Below are positions 37,399 to 50,459 of a stretch of 64,000 nt of DNA, piece by piece. The notes below the pieces were generated by a model. The model did not search any database. It had not been told where the DNA came from and worked only from the letters and a program-made list of their open reading frames with translations. A program made the translations under genes and the position numbers. Numbering within the stretch: the stretch's first letter is position 1; each line of letters starts with the position of its first letter. The stretch spans positions 17,748,537 to 17,812,536 of the forward strand of contig VZSR01003806.1 in the NCBI GenBank assembly GCA_013398615.1, in the 5' to 3' direction. The stretch is from Brachypodius melanocephalos. Its lineage: Eukaryota; Chordata; Aves; Passeriformes; Pycnonotidae.

Positions 37399-40300
37399 TC
37401 AGGCTGCAGCTTTACACAAGTGGTAATTGATATGCTGAGATAATTAGGCAGTGACAAAGGGCAAGATGGTATTTTCAGCATTGCTGGTGATTGTAATTTT
37501 GAGTAAATTTTTCAGGTTGGTTTGTCACAGTTTACCTGTCTCTAAGGTAACTTTATATGTATATGAAAAGCACTACTTAAAAATTAGATGGCATGTGACA
37601 CTCATGCTTTATAACTTACAGAAAACATCAAAGCGTGATTAAATTATTCACTTTTATTACTGAACATTGAAATTCCCTTTCATGCAGGGTTGTTGTAACT
37701 AAGGTTTTCCACTCTGTCATGGTGGGGAGATTATTCAGCTACACTGTCCTACTAATTAATGGCAACTAAGGTCATGGACATGTTTTAACCATATTTTAAT
37801 TGTGCTAAGGAGACAGGGTAGCACTTGGAATGGTGCGAGTATGGGGTCTTGCTCTGCATCTCTGAGAAGATCTCTATGGCAAGGGATACTGCTGGGCACT
37901 GGAGCTGACAAGTTGGGAATCCCTTTCATCTGCCTTGTAGCAGTGATGGTTTTAACCAGAATGTTACTGAGGGTGAAGAATAAGAATGGTTACATAGCAG
38001 GAGTGTAAAGGGAGTCTTAAGAATCATTTGTTATTTTATACTGAATTTGAGGGTTTTTTTATAATAGCCTAATAGCCTTACTAATTAGTCACATGGCTCA
38101 TTTACAAAACTTTGATTGAAATAAATTAGGTGACTTGAGTGATCATTGAATACTTAGAGAGATTGATTTAGGTGAAGCAGGATGTGTACGGAGAAATGAT
38201 TTATTACAGAAACATAGCTAATTACGAATGAAAAGCTTTTGAGTGTTTAAGTTCTTCAGGCCTTCTCTGGTTGATGATACATGATGAGTGATGCAGATTA
38301 TGGGCTGAAGATAAAGATCTTCTTGAAGAACTGTTCTGAGTTTATTAGTCTGGGATCAGGCATGTGAACAAGAGACTTCTTCCCTTCTCCCTCTAAAAAT
38401 TTTGATGCTGTAATATTTTTAATTCTTTTTGCTGCAGCAATTTTTACGGATCTGCATCTATGAGATGAACTTCTAACAAATCAAGAGTTATCATAAACAA
38501 TTATGAAAAATTGCTCCAAATCTATGTCTCTGAACTTCTAAATCTCACAGGCTCTTTAGGGTAGCTCTCAGAGCTTAGGCTCCTGTGCTGCTCTGGCTGT
38601 GGTTGTGTGCCTGGAACAGCTCACTAGCACTTTATTTATGACACTCCCCTAAGACTGTGGCTTTGCTTCCTCCCCTGACACTGTTCCAATTTTGCTGCTT
38701 TCCCTTCTCAGGAGGAGTTCTGCTTTCACAGCAGTGATTTCCTTCAGATACAGCAATGGATCTGAGATGGCTGATGCGTGAGAGCTTCAACAGCATCATT
38801 TGTTGTCTCCCTTTGTAGCAGTCATAATTAACGAGGATGGTTGTGGACAAGCTGGGAGATTGTGTGTTTCGATGCATGTGGGCATTTGATCAGGATGAGT
38901 ACTCTCAAGCAATATTTTGTATTTTTATGGAGGTTTTTTTTTGATTGTACCTCTATTGGAAATTATTTAATTAATATTTCTAGTATCTGTGAGATTTTAG
39001 GAAAATGCCCTCCAAAATTTGGTTCATTGGAAGTCTTGCAATGGCTTCTGAAATAGTCCAGGGAAAAACTTGCTTTGCTGCACGAAAATCAGCAGCCTTA
39101 GTAACTGTCTCTTTAAAACACATTAACAGAGGAAAAAGAGGGAGATTAGCTCAAAGCTGTGTGCAGATAGCACTTTTAGTTTTGTAAGGATTTTGCTGCT
39201 TAAGTAAAGTTTAATACAAAAGCATTGCCACTTTGAAACTTGGGATGGTCGCTCATTGCCAGGGATACGCAGAGTCATTTTCAGGCAACCAATGCACTAC
39301 CAGGAGTACAGTCAACACATTTCTCTAAGTATGGGTTTGCTTTGGGTGATGACATGGTTCTTAATGAAAGTTGACTTGCCACTTTAAAGAAAACACTGAA
39401 ATATACTTTAAATTTAAATACACTGTGAGAGAAAAATGAACAGAGTGGATGTATCTAAAACTATAGCATTGGAAATTGTATTTGAGAAAAGATAATTCTT
39501 GAAACTGGGGACAAACAGGGTGTTTTTGAGGAACACCAAAATGTCACCTCTGTAGTAAATCACACCTGTGATATCACTCTCAAACTTCATCGCTCACCAT
39601 TATGATTTATTTTCATTTCCTCTGTTTACAAAAAAGTACATTGATTATTGATTGTTTTTAGAATCTTAATGGCTCTCTGTGTTCTTTAAAATAGTGTCTT
39701 CACCAGAAAAGGAAATTGAATCTGACTTTCACTCAACCTTTTTACTGCATTTTGTATGTGAACTTTTCCACCAAGGGTACTCAAGTCTTGGAGATGGTAC
39801 AGAACCTCCCGCTTTGACTTGTAAATCTGTCATGTTTATTAACTATGAGTAGGAGTTTGCAATTAAGGAGTTTATAAGATACAACTGCAGGGGAAGAATG
39901 AATTGCCTTTTGTCAGTGCTGGTGCCTCTTATGGGCAGCAGCATGATGTATGCAATTCTATTGCCAGTGATCAACTGAGCCATTGAGAGGGGTCTGATGA
40001 GTTTTTCTTTTCTTGTGGGCAATTATGCATCACAAACTCTTGTGCTGAAAATAAGAGCGTGAAAAAGGCCACTGCAATCTTGTTGGTCTTGGATGGTGTA
40101 TGTTTGGCAAAAGAAAAATGTTTTGGAAGATTGATGTTACTAGCAACTTACTCTGTTTTCCTTATTTTTACATGATTATTGAAAAATAATTTGATTTCAT
40201 TTTACAGTACTTATGCGATTGCTCACCTGTAATAAGTGATTACATCATAAAAAAACCCCACAATTGAAATATTAGATACAATCATTACTATTTCTTATTC

Positions 40301-42261
40301 TTTTATAGAATCGTAAAGAAATTATTTTCAGTACATAGTCTTTTCAGTATGAGGGTAGTAGCTGCCAAGACCTGTGAATTAAAAAAAACCCTCTCTCTAT
40401 AATGACAGACAGGCAATAAAAAAATAAGAATAGTAGCATCATTTAGAAACTGCAGAATTCATAGTAGTTCACTCATAGGCTGATTTAGTTGAAATAATAC
40501 TGAAAGTTCTGTGCAGTACACTTTGAACTTTTGAAATGTGTGGAAATCAAACAATTAAATGTAGGATTAGGGTTTGTAATAAAGACACATATTTGGCTTG
40601 GTTTTCTACAGCAGCATTTTCATAGCCTCTATGCCGAAAAGGAATCAATTATTTAATCAGTAGTTGTTCTTCAGACAATTTCTTTTTCAGATAATTTTCA
40701 ACCTCTCAGTTGACTCCTAAGAAATGCTGAAATCCCCTCTTCCCCAGGGAAAAAAGAAGCACAACGCAGAAAGACCCAAAAAGCTGTTCATTACTGAAGC
40801 TAAATTACAGGCAACAGGAAAACCCACCATAATTCACTTACATATGCAAAAAGTTTTGTTTTCACCACCTAAAATAATATTTTTAGTTTCCAGATCTGCT
40901 ATGCTCTGCAAAACCCACCAATTTTGTTCTCATCCATTTTATAGAAATGCTTTACATCAAGACTTTCATTTATAGAAATCTGATTTTAGAGTAGATTGAA
41001 AGTGCATACTTGGATATGTGAGTTTTGAATTTGCTCTTTTTTTCATTTGGCTTAGAACATTTGGTCTATACTACAAATGTGAAATCAGTTGAATTTTAAG
41101 AATACTAAGAACTGAATTTATGCTAACCAGGTCATTCATGGTAAGGGAAGCAAAACCTAGTACATGGATAAATAACTAAGAGTCCTGTACAGTTTATTAT
41201 TTAAAAGTAAAAACAATGGATGAAGAAATATTCGTATTTATTTAGATTTACAACATTTTTAGCATTGAATAGTTGGGGTTTTTTAAGTGCAGTTTTTCAA
41301 ATGAATTTCTACAGGTATTTCCAATTCCTAGTAAGTTCTGATTTTCAAGCTCAGAATAATGTTCTTCCAAACCTTCAGTTTACAGAGAAAGTTTTTAAAA
41401 ATTAGGCAGGTTAGGAAGTGATCGATATCATCTCTAGTGTGTACTTCTGCCAAAGAGAAGTCTCATTCTTAAGAGACTTGATAGCTTCTCTGAAGGCAAA
41501 TATAAAAATGAAAGGCCTATAGAGGCCAAGTAAGAAAGTTACTTGATAACATGAAACAAATCAATGCATTTAATTGTTGTTATTACTAAATTATTATTTG
41601 CTCTCTGACCCAAACGACCTGAAGTAAAATAAAATTCAACATTCTTTTGATTTCCTGAATGGCTTGGAAACTGATTCTTTGACTGTGTAACAAAGCGTAA
41701 CACTTTGCCACGTTTTGTTTTTGCAAGAAAGTTAACAAAATACTATATATTTTTCAGTAAAATGTGTGAGACCTGACAGAATTTGCCACCATGAAAACTA
41801 TTTTTGGCAACTTATGCTTATAGCCCTCGAAGTAAGAACTAATAACATACTTTATTTACAAAAGTTCTTCAATCAAGCTGATTAAAAGCAGATTTTGTTC
41901 CTGCATACTTGCCCTGTGCATTATTGACGGAAGGAAGATACAATTATACATCTTTATAGCAGTGAATTTAAATTTTTTTGTCTTCTCAGAAGCAAGGAAG
42001 TAAACTCAGAAGTTACAGAACAGCTAAAAATCAGCTACTTCAGTAGCAGACATGTTTAACTTTGCAGGAGCTACAATTTTTTAATGTCATTTTTCAAGCT
42101 AGATATGAAGAATAATTTGTAATCACACTGGTGCTCCTAATAGTAATTTTCACTGATGCATGTAAGGATGGAAGGAGATTTCATTGGTATTTCCTCTTTT
42201 ACATACCCTTTTATCATGCATGGACACTCAAAGTCATCTTGTCCCTTCACTGTGTAAGCAG
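37399..42261. other. Unannotated AT-rich non-coding DNA
   Basis: No gene or LINE is recognised. Slightly GC-richer patches at 37800-37950 and 38560-38800 are unidentified. Open frames (up to 83 codons) have no family resemblance. Confidence 0.6.
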
Positions 42262-42712
42262 AGTTGGATGAAGAGAATAAAAGATGAGCTTGTTCTAACT
42301 TCCCTTGCCATGGGCAGGGACACCTTCCACTATGCCAGGTTGCTCCAAGCACCATCCAACCTGGCCTTTGATACTTCCAAGGATGGGGCAGCCACAGCTT
42401 CCCTGGGCAGCCTGTACCAGGGCCTCAGCAGCCTCACACAGAAGAATTTCTCCTTCATGTCTAATGTAGACCTGCTCTCTCTCAGTTTGAAGCCATTCCC
42501 CCTTGTCTTGTCACTCCATCCCTCATCGAGAGTCCCTTCCCATCTCTATTGTACCCCCTTTAGGTACGGGAAGGTGCTGTAAGGTCACCATGGACTCTTT
42601 CCTTCTCCATGCTGAACAACCCAAACTCTCTCAGCCTGTCCTAATAGGAGAGGAGTTCCATCCCTTTAATCATCTTCATGGCCTCCTTTGGCCTTGCTCT
42701 AGAGCATGATGG
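42262..42712 (-). mobile_element. CR1 LINE fragment, ~450 bp
   Basis: The + strand shows the complement of the 3' UTR and ORF2 end in order: 'cccttgccatgggcaggg', 'acaccttccactatgccagg', 'ttgctccaagcaccatcc', 'aacctggcctttgatac', 'cttccctgggcagcctgt', 'cccccttgtcttgtcactcc', 'ctctcagcctgtcctaatag', 'cctttaatcatcttcatgg'. The 3' terminus at the left is diverged. The + strand frame open at 42184-42582 is the antisense of this element and not a gene. Confidence 0.92.
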
Positions 42713-43692
42713 AGTTTTAAGAATATGCAGAAATTGAGAAGTGACACCATGAAATGAACATTTGTCTTTATTAAATCTGTGTTGAAGCAGAGTAGGCAAA
42801 ACTTGTGCCTTTACCCCCCTTGACAGTTGCCCTTTTCAAATTTGATGGTGAGGGCTGAGGAAGAAGCCGTTCAATTTTTTGCATTGCCATTGTTGTAGGA
42901 AAGGCCAGGAAGGATGTGGTAATTTTATTATTTAAAAACGCTATCCAAATTTTGAGAATATCCACCTGACATTGGTGAATTTAAAGCCCTTTGTCACCCT
43001 TGTGAAAAGTTCTCCCAGGTGCCTGCCAGCCTGCGGCTTAGGATGTGGGATATGAGGCAGGGGAAGCAGGCAGGGTATGCAAAATGGGCAGGCGCTGGGG
43101 CTGCCTGTTGTCACCCTGTGGTCCTTGCATACATTTTGGGTGGGTGACCTCTGTGGCTTGTCTTCTGGTGACATGGCAACTCAATATTGTCAGTGCTGTT
43201 GGTGGCCAAAAGTAAATTCTCTAGGCCAGGTTATAAGAGAAAGTGTAAAGTCTTGGTTTCGATGCATTTCATCAGATTTTATCTTATGAGTAGGAACCAC
43301 TTTGTTTTTTGTGCTTTTTATTCACGTTTGAGGTAGTTGTCTTTCAAGAGTCTCTTATTAGCAATTAATCAGTAATAACTATTACAAAAGGAATGTGTGT
43401 CTGTAACATCTTCAAACGGCTTTTTCTAAAATTTTGGTGACTTTTTTTTCTGGAATATAAGATAATATAGGGCAAAAATTGTAGTGGATAGTCACTTGCC
43501 ATTTCAGCAGTTTGATATTTAAAGGCCGTTTTAATGTGGTTGCTCTATTCCTTTGTGCTTGCTCTTTATTAAAGTGCTTTAGAGTGAAAGAACTTAAAGG
43601 TAGCAAGGAAAAAACAGCTCTTTGTCCTATTCAGGATGTAAACCTCTTAATGATCATAAAAAGGTTTTGAGTATTTGTAGTGGCATTTTCAT

Positions 43693-43758
43693 GTTGGGTG
43701 GTTTTTGGGGGGGAGGGGTTTTGTTGGTTGTTTTTTGTTTTGTTTTGGTTTTTTTTTT
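43693..43758 (+). repeat. G/T-rich tract with G7 and G4 runs
   Basis: The + strand has 'gggtgg', seven G (43707-43713), A, four G (43715-43718), then T runs broken by GG. Several closely spaced G runs make a G-quadruplex possible, although some runs have only two G. Confidence 0.7.
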
Positions 43759-46652
43759 CCCATTTGCCATGTATTTGGATTTGTGGAGTAGATGCTTATG
43801 AAGACAATTAAATTTCTGAACATTGTTTCAGGTGCAAAGGGGAGAAGGTTGAAATATGAAAGGAAAAGGAAAAAAGAAGATGAGTTTTGCTTTGCCTGAC
43901 AGCTGATTTCGAAAAGTTGAATCCTTGCAGGCAGTGTGAGCCCTACTGGCTGATCGATTGCCTTCTGAGAATGGTGTCTGAGTTCCAGCAGTGCAAGGGG
44001 GTATTTTGGTGACAGGATTGCAGTCTGTAGCTCTGGCTGGCACACAGAGGGTTTTCCAGTGGCATTTCCCACTTCCTTTCCCAAACTACAAGTTTTTCTC
44101 CTAAGATTTTAAAGAAATTTCCTGAGAAGGCAGCACAGACTCCATTGTTTCACCCCCTGAGATACCATTGCCTTAAAAATCATGTTGCAACTCATTTATT
44201 TTACAGTGAACATTCTGCAAATGAACACATGTGACACCACATAGACTTTCCTTTGTAAAGGTTGTATTTTAAAGCAAAACAAACATTTTGAATGATCTTA
44301 GGAGTCTTCAGAAAGCTGAAAGGGGCAGGAGGATCTTCCTGTACTGAGAAAAGACCAAGAATACACAAATGGTCTTCAGGGCATATTTATTTAGTGTGTT
44401 CTTCGTTGAGGGCTTTAAAAGAGGTTTCTCAAGAACTTTTAACATCTCCCCTGAATTGTATTTGCTGCAAAGCTTTATAACAGTGCCCGTTCCTCCCTGG
44501 CACTCCAGCAGAGCTCAAGCCTGTGGGTTGTCAGTGTGTTTCCTCTGGTAAAGTGATTATAGGCATTTACACTCTGTATTGAATATCTGTTCTTTATGGC
44601 TTTGGTCAGCAAGTTGGTTCTTTCACAGTGTTTTGCAGTGCCAGGCATGGGAACAAGGTGCTTGTATGTTATAAACTCAGAATGATACAGTATTTTGTGC
44701 CAAGGCTTACTTTGTTAGGGCTTGTTGGTTTTTCATATCGAGCTTTTCAACTCATAGCACATGAAAGCGTCCCAGATACTCTAAACACTCTGCATCTCTG
44801 TAGAGATGCTAATGAGACAGTAGTTAAGAGATTAAAGGCCTTTAGAGTGTACCAGCTGGATGAAAACCAAGTCAGGAAAGGAGCTAAACAGTCCCCTTTG
44901 TATCCTCATCTAACCTGATTTGATTTTGCTTGTTATAAAGATCTCTGTGATATTTGGAACTCATGCCTGCCTTGTTCCTGATAAACATGAGAAACCACAA
45001 CAGTAATCGCAAAACTTCAATAATTGAGACCTTTTTTTCTCCTCCTCTGCATTCATTTTAGTAAAGTATATTTTTGGCAATGTTTAATAATGATTTCTGT
45101 GATTCTGCATTTTTGACTATAGATTAATGCCACTATTCCAGTTTTTCCAAGTTCTATAAAAACATCTAACACTCAAGTATGACTACAGCAAGTTAATACA
45201 TATTTTAATATTGCTGGATTTATGTATGCATGGATTGAAGTTGCAGTGGAGGTCATATTCTGGAAGACATGAGTTGATGTATTTTCAAACCGAGTATATT
45301 TTTTGAATTGTAGAAACTTATCCATCTTAGATTGCAAGCACTGAGAGTGCTATCTTTGAAGTGACTGACTAAAAGAGGTACCCTCAATGTTAAGAACAGC
45401 TGATGAAATTTATGAAAGGGAACTTGAAATATATGACAACTGATTTTGGAAGAAAAAGGAAGTAGAGAATGAATTTTTTAGAACTATTGCTATGCCAGCT
45501 AAAAATCAGTATAATCAGCTTCATTGTTTGCTTAAGGCATAATCTGTAATGATTTTTTTAAAAAGTCTTATATATGAGAGCTTTAATTGGTGATTCAAAA
45601 TGTTCTTTTATTGAACTGAAATGTCATGGTTCCCAACATTCAACATGATAATCCATGCCAAGGTTTCCTTTGGGTTTTCAGTTTTACCTGTGTGGCTATT
45701 CCATTAACTGAAGTATAGGAATGCAATAGAAATACAGGGATGTGATTGTATGTTAATTGTGCTTGCACATTAATCAATCTCACCAACAGTTCTCTTGTGG
45801 TTTTTTAGTTGGTGAAAAGCCATCTGAAGTCATATAACCATGTTTCCTACATGGTGTTTTCCCAAGAAAAATTCCCCTGCTTGTTTTGCTATATGAAGAA
45901 ATTCAGAATTAAAATCACATGTAAGGACAGTAAAGACTAAATACTGTTAGTTTTTGTCAAGTATAATAGCTTAAAGTATAATGAACAGACAAATTACATG
46001 AGATTTATTTTGAATCAAAAGTAATGGTAGGGGCAGTACCAAATCTTGATCATTTGATGGGTGGACTAATGTGAACTGTCTGTGTTTTAATCTAAATACT
46101 CCTGTCTGGCTTTTGGAAAAAGAGAGGTATTGTGAAAACAGTGGATGGAATGATTCCAAGTCATACATACTTTCTTTTTATTCTCTCATTCTGTGTTTTA
46201 TGAAATAGAATGTCAGAAGGTGCTTGGCCACCATTAACATGGAAAGTTCAGGTCTGTAGTCTTACAGAAAAAAGGGTTTGAAATCAGTGTCCAATTCTAA
46301 TACTGTAGAGGTCCAAAATTCTTTTGGAGTTTGTGCAGCTTAAAGATCTGGTCATTTCACTTTGGTATTAACCCTGCCCATATTGGTTAACTGAGTTGCT
46401 GTCAGGATTCCAGTGGCAGCATTGACTGAACTTTTTGATGAGTCACAATCTCTCACAAGTTGGATAGATACTGATTGAAAACTGAAGCAAGGTAAATTAA
46501 TATTAAAACTAAAGCATATTTTTAACACTGAGACAGTCAATGGAATAGTTTAACAGAGAGAAGCTCTGGTGGCCTCTTCCTCTGCTTAACCTTTGTGGTC
46601 AAATATATCTAAGTCTTTATGAAGCAGAGCTCGAAAAATGGCACCTGTGAGA

Positions 46653-46707
46653 TGTGTACTTTGTGTGTTGGTGTACACTTTATGTGGTCATGTACTTTAT
46701 GTGAAAC
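46653..46707 (+). repeat. Three imperfect copies of an ~18-bp unit
   Basis: 'tgtactttgtgtg' (from 46655), 'tgtacactttatgtgg' (from 46672) and 'tgtactttatgtg' (from 46691) form a short imperfect tandem array. It lies about 150 bp before the CR1 at 46857. Confidence 0.7.
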
Positions 46708-46856
46708 TTCTCCCTTTACCAGCTGGAGGTTAGGGTGTTAGCTAGTAGTGTTCCTGATTTTTTCTGGTCTTTCTGTCTTATCCGTGTTACCATAAAAAGA
46801 GGAAGAGTAAGTATGAAGGCCACAAATTTATGGTATAGGGTTTTTCTTTTGTGTCA

Positions 46857-47469
46857 AACAGTTTCAATATTATCAATAATCTGGACAAGGAAATCAAGTG
46901 CACACCCAGCAAGTTTACATACAGCTCGAGTTGGATGGGACTGTTGATCTGCTGGAGGGCAGGAAGAGTCTGCAGAGGGATCTGGACCAGCTGGATTGAC
47001 AGTTCTGAGGCCAGTTATGTGAGATTCAACAAGGCTGAGTGTCCAGTCCTGCACTTGGGTCACAACACCATCTGCAGTGCTGCAGACTTGGGGAAGAGGG
47101 GCTGGAAAGTGCCCAGTGGAGAAGGACCTGGGGATACTGGTGACAGTGGCTGAATATGAGCTAGGTGTGCTTGGGTGGCCAAGAAGGCCAATGGCACCTG
47201 GCCTGTACCAGCAGTGGTGTGGCAGCAGGGCCAGGGCAGTGATTGTTCCTCTGAGCATGGCTGATGTCACCGCTCAAATCCTGGGTGCAGTTCTGGGCCC
47301 CTTAGGACAGGACAGACAAGGAGGGGCTGGAGCATGTCCAGAGAAGGGAACAGAGCTTGGGAAGGGGCTAGAGCACAAGTCTGGTGAGGAGCAGCTGAGG
47401 GAGTTGGGGTGGCCCACCCTGGAGAAAAAGAGGCTTAAAGAGCTTCTTACTCTCTACATCTCCCTGTGA
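46857..47469 (+). pseudogene. CR1 ORF2 (reverse transcriptase) C-terminal remnant
   Basis: ORF2 normally encodes an endonuclease plus reverse transcriptase that copies the CR1 RNA into the genome. Here only the downstream part of the palm and the C-terminal region remain. The first segment translates as 'IINNLDKEIKCTPSKF', but the catalytic FADD block that should follow reads 'FTYSSS'. The frame then shifts. The rest is readable in the frame 47077-47469 as 'KGLEHKSGEEQLRELGWPTLEKKRL', ending early in a stop. It cannot make an active enzyme. Confidence 0.85.
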
Positions 47470-47778
47470 AAGGAGGTTGGAGCCAGGTGGGAGTTGACCT
47501 CTTCTCCCATGTGAGTGATAGGACAAAAAGAAATGACCTCAACTTGTGTTGAGGGAGGTCTAGATTGGATCTTACAAAAAATTTTTTAACAGAAGTAGTT
47601 GTCAAGCATTGCAACAGGCTGCCCAGGGAAGTGATTGAATCCCCATCCCTTTAAAATGGGGGGTTTAAAAGATGTGTAGATGTGACACTTGGGGGCATGG
47701 TTTAGTGGTGGACTTGGAAGTGTTGGATTAATGGCTGGACTCAATCTTTCCAGCCTAAATGATTCTATGATTCTAAAT
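46857..47778 (+). mobile_element. CR1 LINE, 5'-truncated, ~920 bp
   Basis: This is the longest 3' CR1 segment with a good terminus. It starts in the reverse-transcriptase palm region ('tatcaataatctggacaagg'), continues through 'gcaggaagagtctgcagagg' and 'ggatctggaccagctgg', 'gtgtccagtcctgcacttgg', 'gaaggacctgggg', 'gaggagcagctgagggag' and 'aggctgcccagggaagtg', and ends in 'aaatgattctatgattct' (47758-47775). The subfamily matches the inverted copy at 60129-60720 (shared 'aaggccaatggcacctgg' region). No target-site duplication was identified. Confidence 0.94.
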
Positions 47779-50459
47779 AGTGTCAGCAAGAGGAAAACAA
47801 TACCTTACTATTACCATACAAATCTATGATATCAAACCATGGGAAGGTTTGAGGGTTAGGAGAAATAACTCCTTGATAAGGAGGCTCCATTCAGGTGTAG
47901 GTGTTCACATAACTCTGTTAGGCAATTTCAGTGTAAGCCTCCACTGTAAAGATAAACCAGGGCATTTTACAGTCTTCTGTCTTTGACAAGCCCATAAAAG
48001 AATAATGGTTTTGTCAGTCCAGAGTGTGGGAGGTTGTATGTTTCTGATAGTGTTAAAGCCTGCAATTTTTGGCAGATATCTGTTTATTTTTATAAGTACC
48101 CCATTTCCCTGCAAAGCGTTTTGAGCTTCCCTTGCTTGATCAGCAACTCAATCAGACTCCTACAAAAGAAACCTTAAGTTTCCCATTCCATCACCACCCA
48201 AACAGGAGCAGAAGACCTGTTGTCATTTGGTGAAGTGTCTGCAATACCAGTAGCTCAAATCTTGACATTGCTTTGTGATAACATGAGCTCTGTAATGCTG
48301 CATAATGCACTTTTCCTTCACCCTCTCCTTGCCTGAGCTTCTATTTCCTTGGCTGGGTTTAGAGAAAGAGAAAGGATGCCAGGATTTGGCTGGAAAACTT
48401 ACTGATAGAAATCAGAAGCTGGAGAACTTGGAGAACTGTATCTTTTTGTTTTCCCTTTTGTCCTGTGAGATATGATGTTCATTTACTCTTGTGCCTTCTG
48501 GTTCCAATTCATTTGAGTTGGAAGGTTAAGCAGATAGTTTTCTACAGAAGAGGAGGACCTACTTGTATAATGTGGAAATCTTTCTACTTCCATAAAAAAG
48601 ATTTTGGGAGCTGTGGTTTACATACACAAGCCATTCACACACATACAGGAAGTTTTCTTGACTTTTGCTAACGACAGTAAAGTCAATGAAATTAGAGAAT
48701 AAATGATTCGTTGTAAATATTTAGTGAACTGTGACTAAGCACCTTTTAATAGAAAGTGTCAGTGTTTTTTAGTTCCAGAGGCTAGACTGTTTATGAATAG
48801 TTATATTTTATAAGGTACTTTGTCATGGCTTGTGAGATATTTACAGCAAATCTTTTTTTAGTATTTTTTTTTTTCATTAAGAAAGCTCATGAGAATTTCC
48901 TGAACATACAAAGCAGGCTCATGGTTGCACAGTATGTCCCTAAAAACAGCTTTCCATACAGTTTGCATTTCCTTCTATCTTAATGGGCTGAGGTTTCAAG
49001 ACTGACATTATTCCATACCTACCTTTGTAGATAATGCCTTTATGGGAAAGGAGAGGGAAGAAAAGAGAAAGAAATCTTCATGTACTTTTAAAATCATATT
49101 TATACTCCTTACTTTCTTTTAACAGTCTGGACAGATGACAGAAAAAGTTCCTGCCAGTCAGGTTATACGTACAGAAGTCAATGGCATTATTTTGAAAAGA
49201 AAGCAAAAAACCACTCCAGCTTATTATTTTTGTTGCTTAATTCTTAAGCATTATGGTCTGCTCCCTGTCAAAGTAATGGAAGAATAGCAACCACTAGATG
49301 ATGATTAAGCTTCTGGGGAAGAGAAGGGACGAAAACGCTCATACATGGAAGTGATTTTTCCATCCAGTTTCATGCAATTTTGTGTTTTATTCTGTCAGCC
49401 CTTGATGAGCAAATTTAATCTCTGTAAATCCTTCTTAAACTGAGGTTTAGGAAGGCCCTCAGTTGCAAATCTTGGAAAGAGATTCAGAGAGACTGCTCAA
49501 CTGAAATCTTACAGACATCTAAAGCCAGTAAGGGATTCGGTGTTTTCCAGGCATCAGGGAAAAGCTTTTGAAAATTGTAAAAAATACCCCTGTCTTACTT
49601 GGAGGAGGCGAGAGATGTAAGGAGCCTGAATTCTGCTGCATTTCAAAGGGAGGCAAGGACACCTATTAATACATAAAATCCCTGTCTCCAGGGACTGTTT
49701 TCCTAAGTAAGAGTCATTCACTCATGAGCATCCTTGTTAGTTATCAGAATTCAGAAACTGAATACTTTAAATTGTAACTTCTCAGTATTTGAATTTTTTT
49801 TTCCTTAAAGGTAATGTAAACCGTGCTTGCACGGTTAGGGACTGACTGCTCTCAGCTGGACCTTCATGAGCAAATTGAAGTCAGTGTAGTTTCATGGATA
49901 ATTAAATAAGAATGAAAATTTTAAAAGTATAAAAAGAGACTTTTCTTTGTTCAGCAAATGTTCACCATTTAATATTTTTATATAGTATTTTTTAAATTGT
50001 CTCCAACTGATTTGATGAGTCTCTTTTGATTAGTCAAAGGCAAGATGAAAGTAAGTACAATGAAGTAAGGCAGGGGAGGCTAACAGGGAAATTTATTTAA
50101 ATACTAGAAACTTTTCCTTTTTATTTCAAAAATAAACATTAAAATACCACAATTCTGCTAGGTCATGGCCAAATGTATTTTGCAAGACATTTTCCCACTT
50201 TTTAGATTGGTTAATTAACTACAGAAATTTGTGCTGTACCTCCAGGTGCTAAGATTTTAAAGAAATGTATGAATTGCAAAACTCAAGGTCAGAAATGCCA
50301 TATATTTTTAAAACCCATTTATACCTTGTTTGTCTTTTTTATAAGGCTAAAAAGTGCAATTTCTTGGTTTTTTCCTTCCTCCTCAGTGATATTCAGCACA
50401 ATTTTCTGAAGAAAGAATAATTAAATTGTTCACTTTAGTGAATGGAGAAATGTAAGTGT
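47779..50459. other. Unannotated AT-rich non-coding DNA
   Basis: No gene or LINE is recognised. An 18-bp inverted repeat ('aaccgtgc', 'tt', 'gcacggtt') lies at 49819-49836. Small open frames have no family resemblance. Confidence 0.6.

Larger units (their letters stand above)
42713..46856. other. Unannotated non-coding DNA
   Basis: No gene or LINE is recognised. A GC-richer patch at 42990-43200 carries several GGG and CC runs. A G/T-rich tract is at 43693-43758, and three imperfect copies of an 18-bp unit lie at 46653-46707. The minus-strand frame 43689-44084 (131 codons) is driven by the G/T tract. The frame 44628-44918 has no recognised family. Confidence 0.58.

Noticed and set aside
42184..42582. 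132-codon + strand ORF
   Set aside because: It overlaps a minus-strand CR1 fragment (42262-42712) and is the antisense reading of its 3' UTR and ORF2 end.
43689..44084. 131-codon minus-strand ORF
   Set aside because: Its C-terminal Lys/Pro/Asn/Gln run is the translation of the G/T-rich tract, and the rest has no family resemblance.
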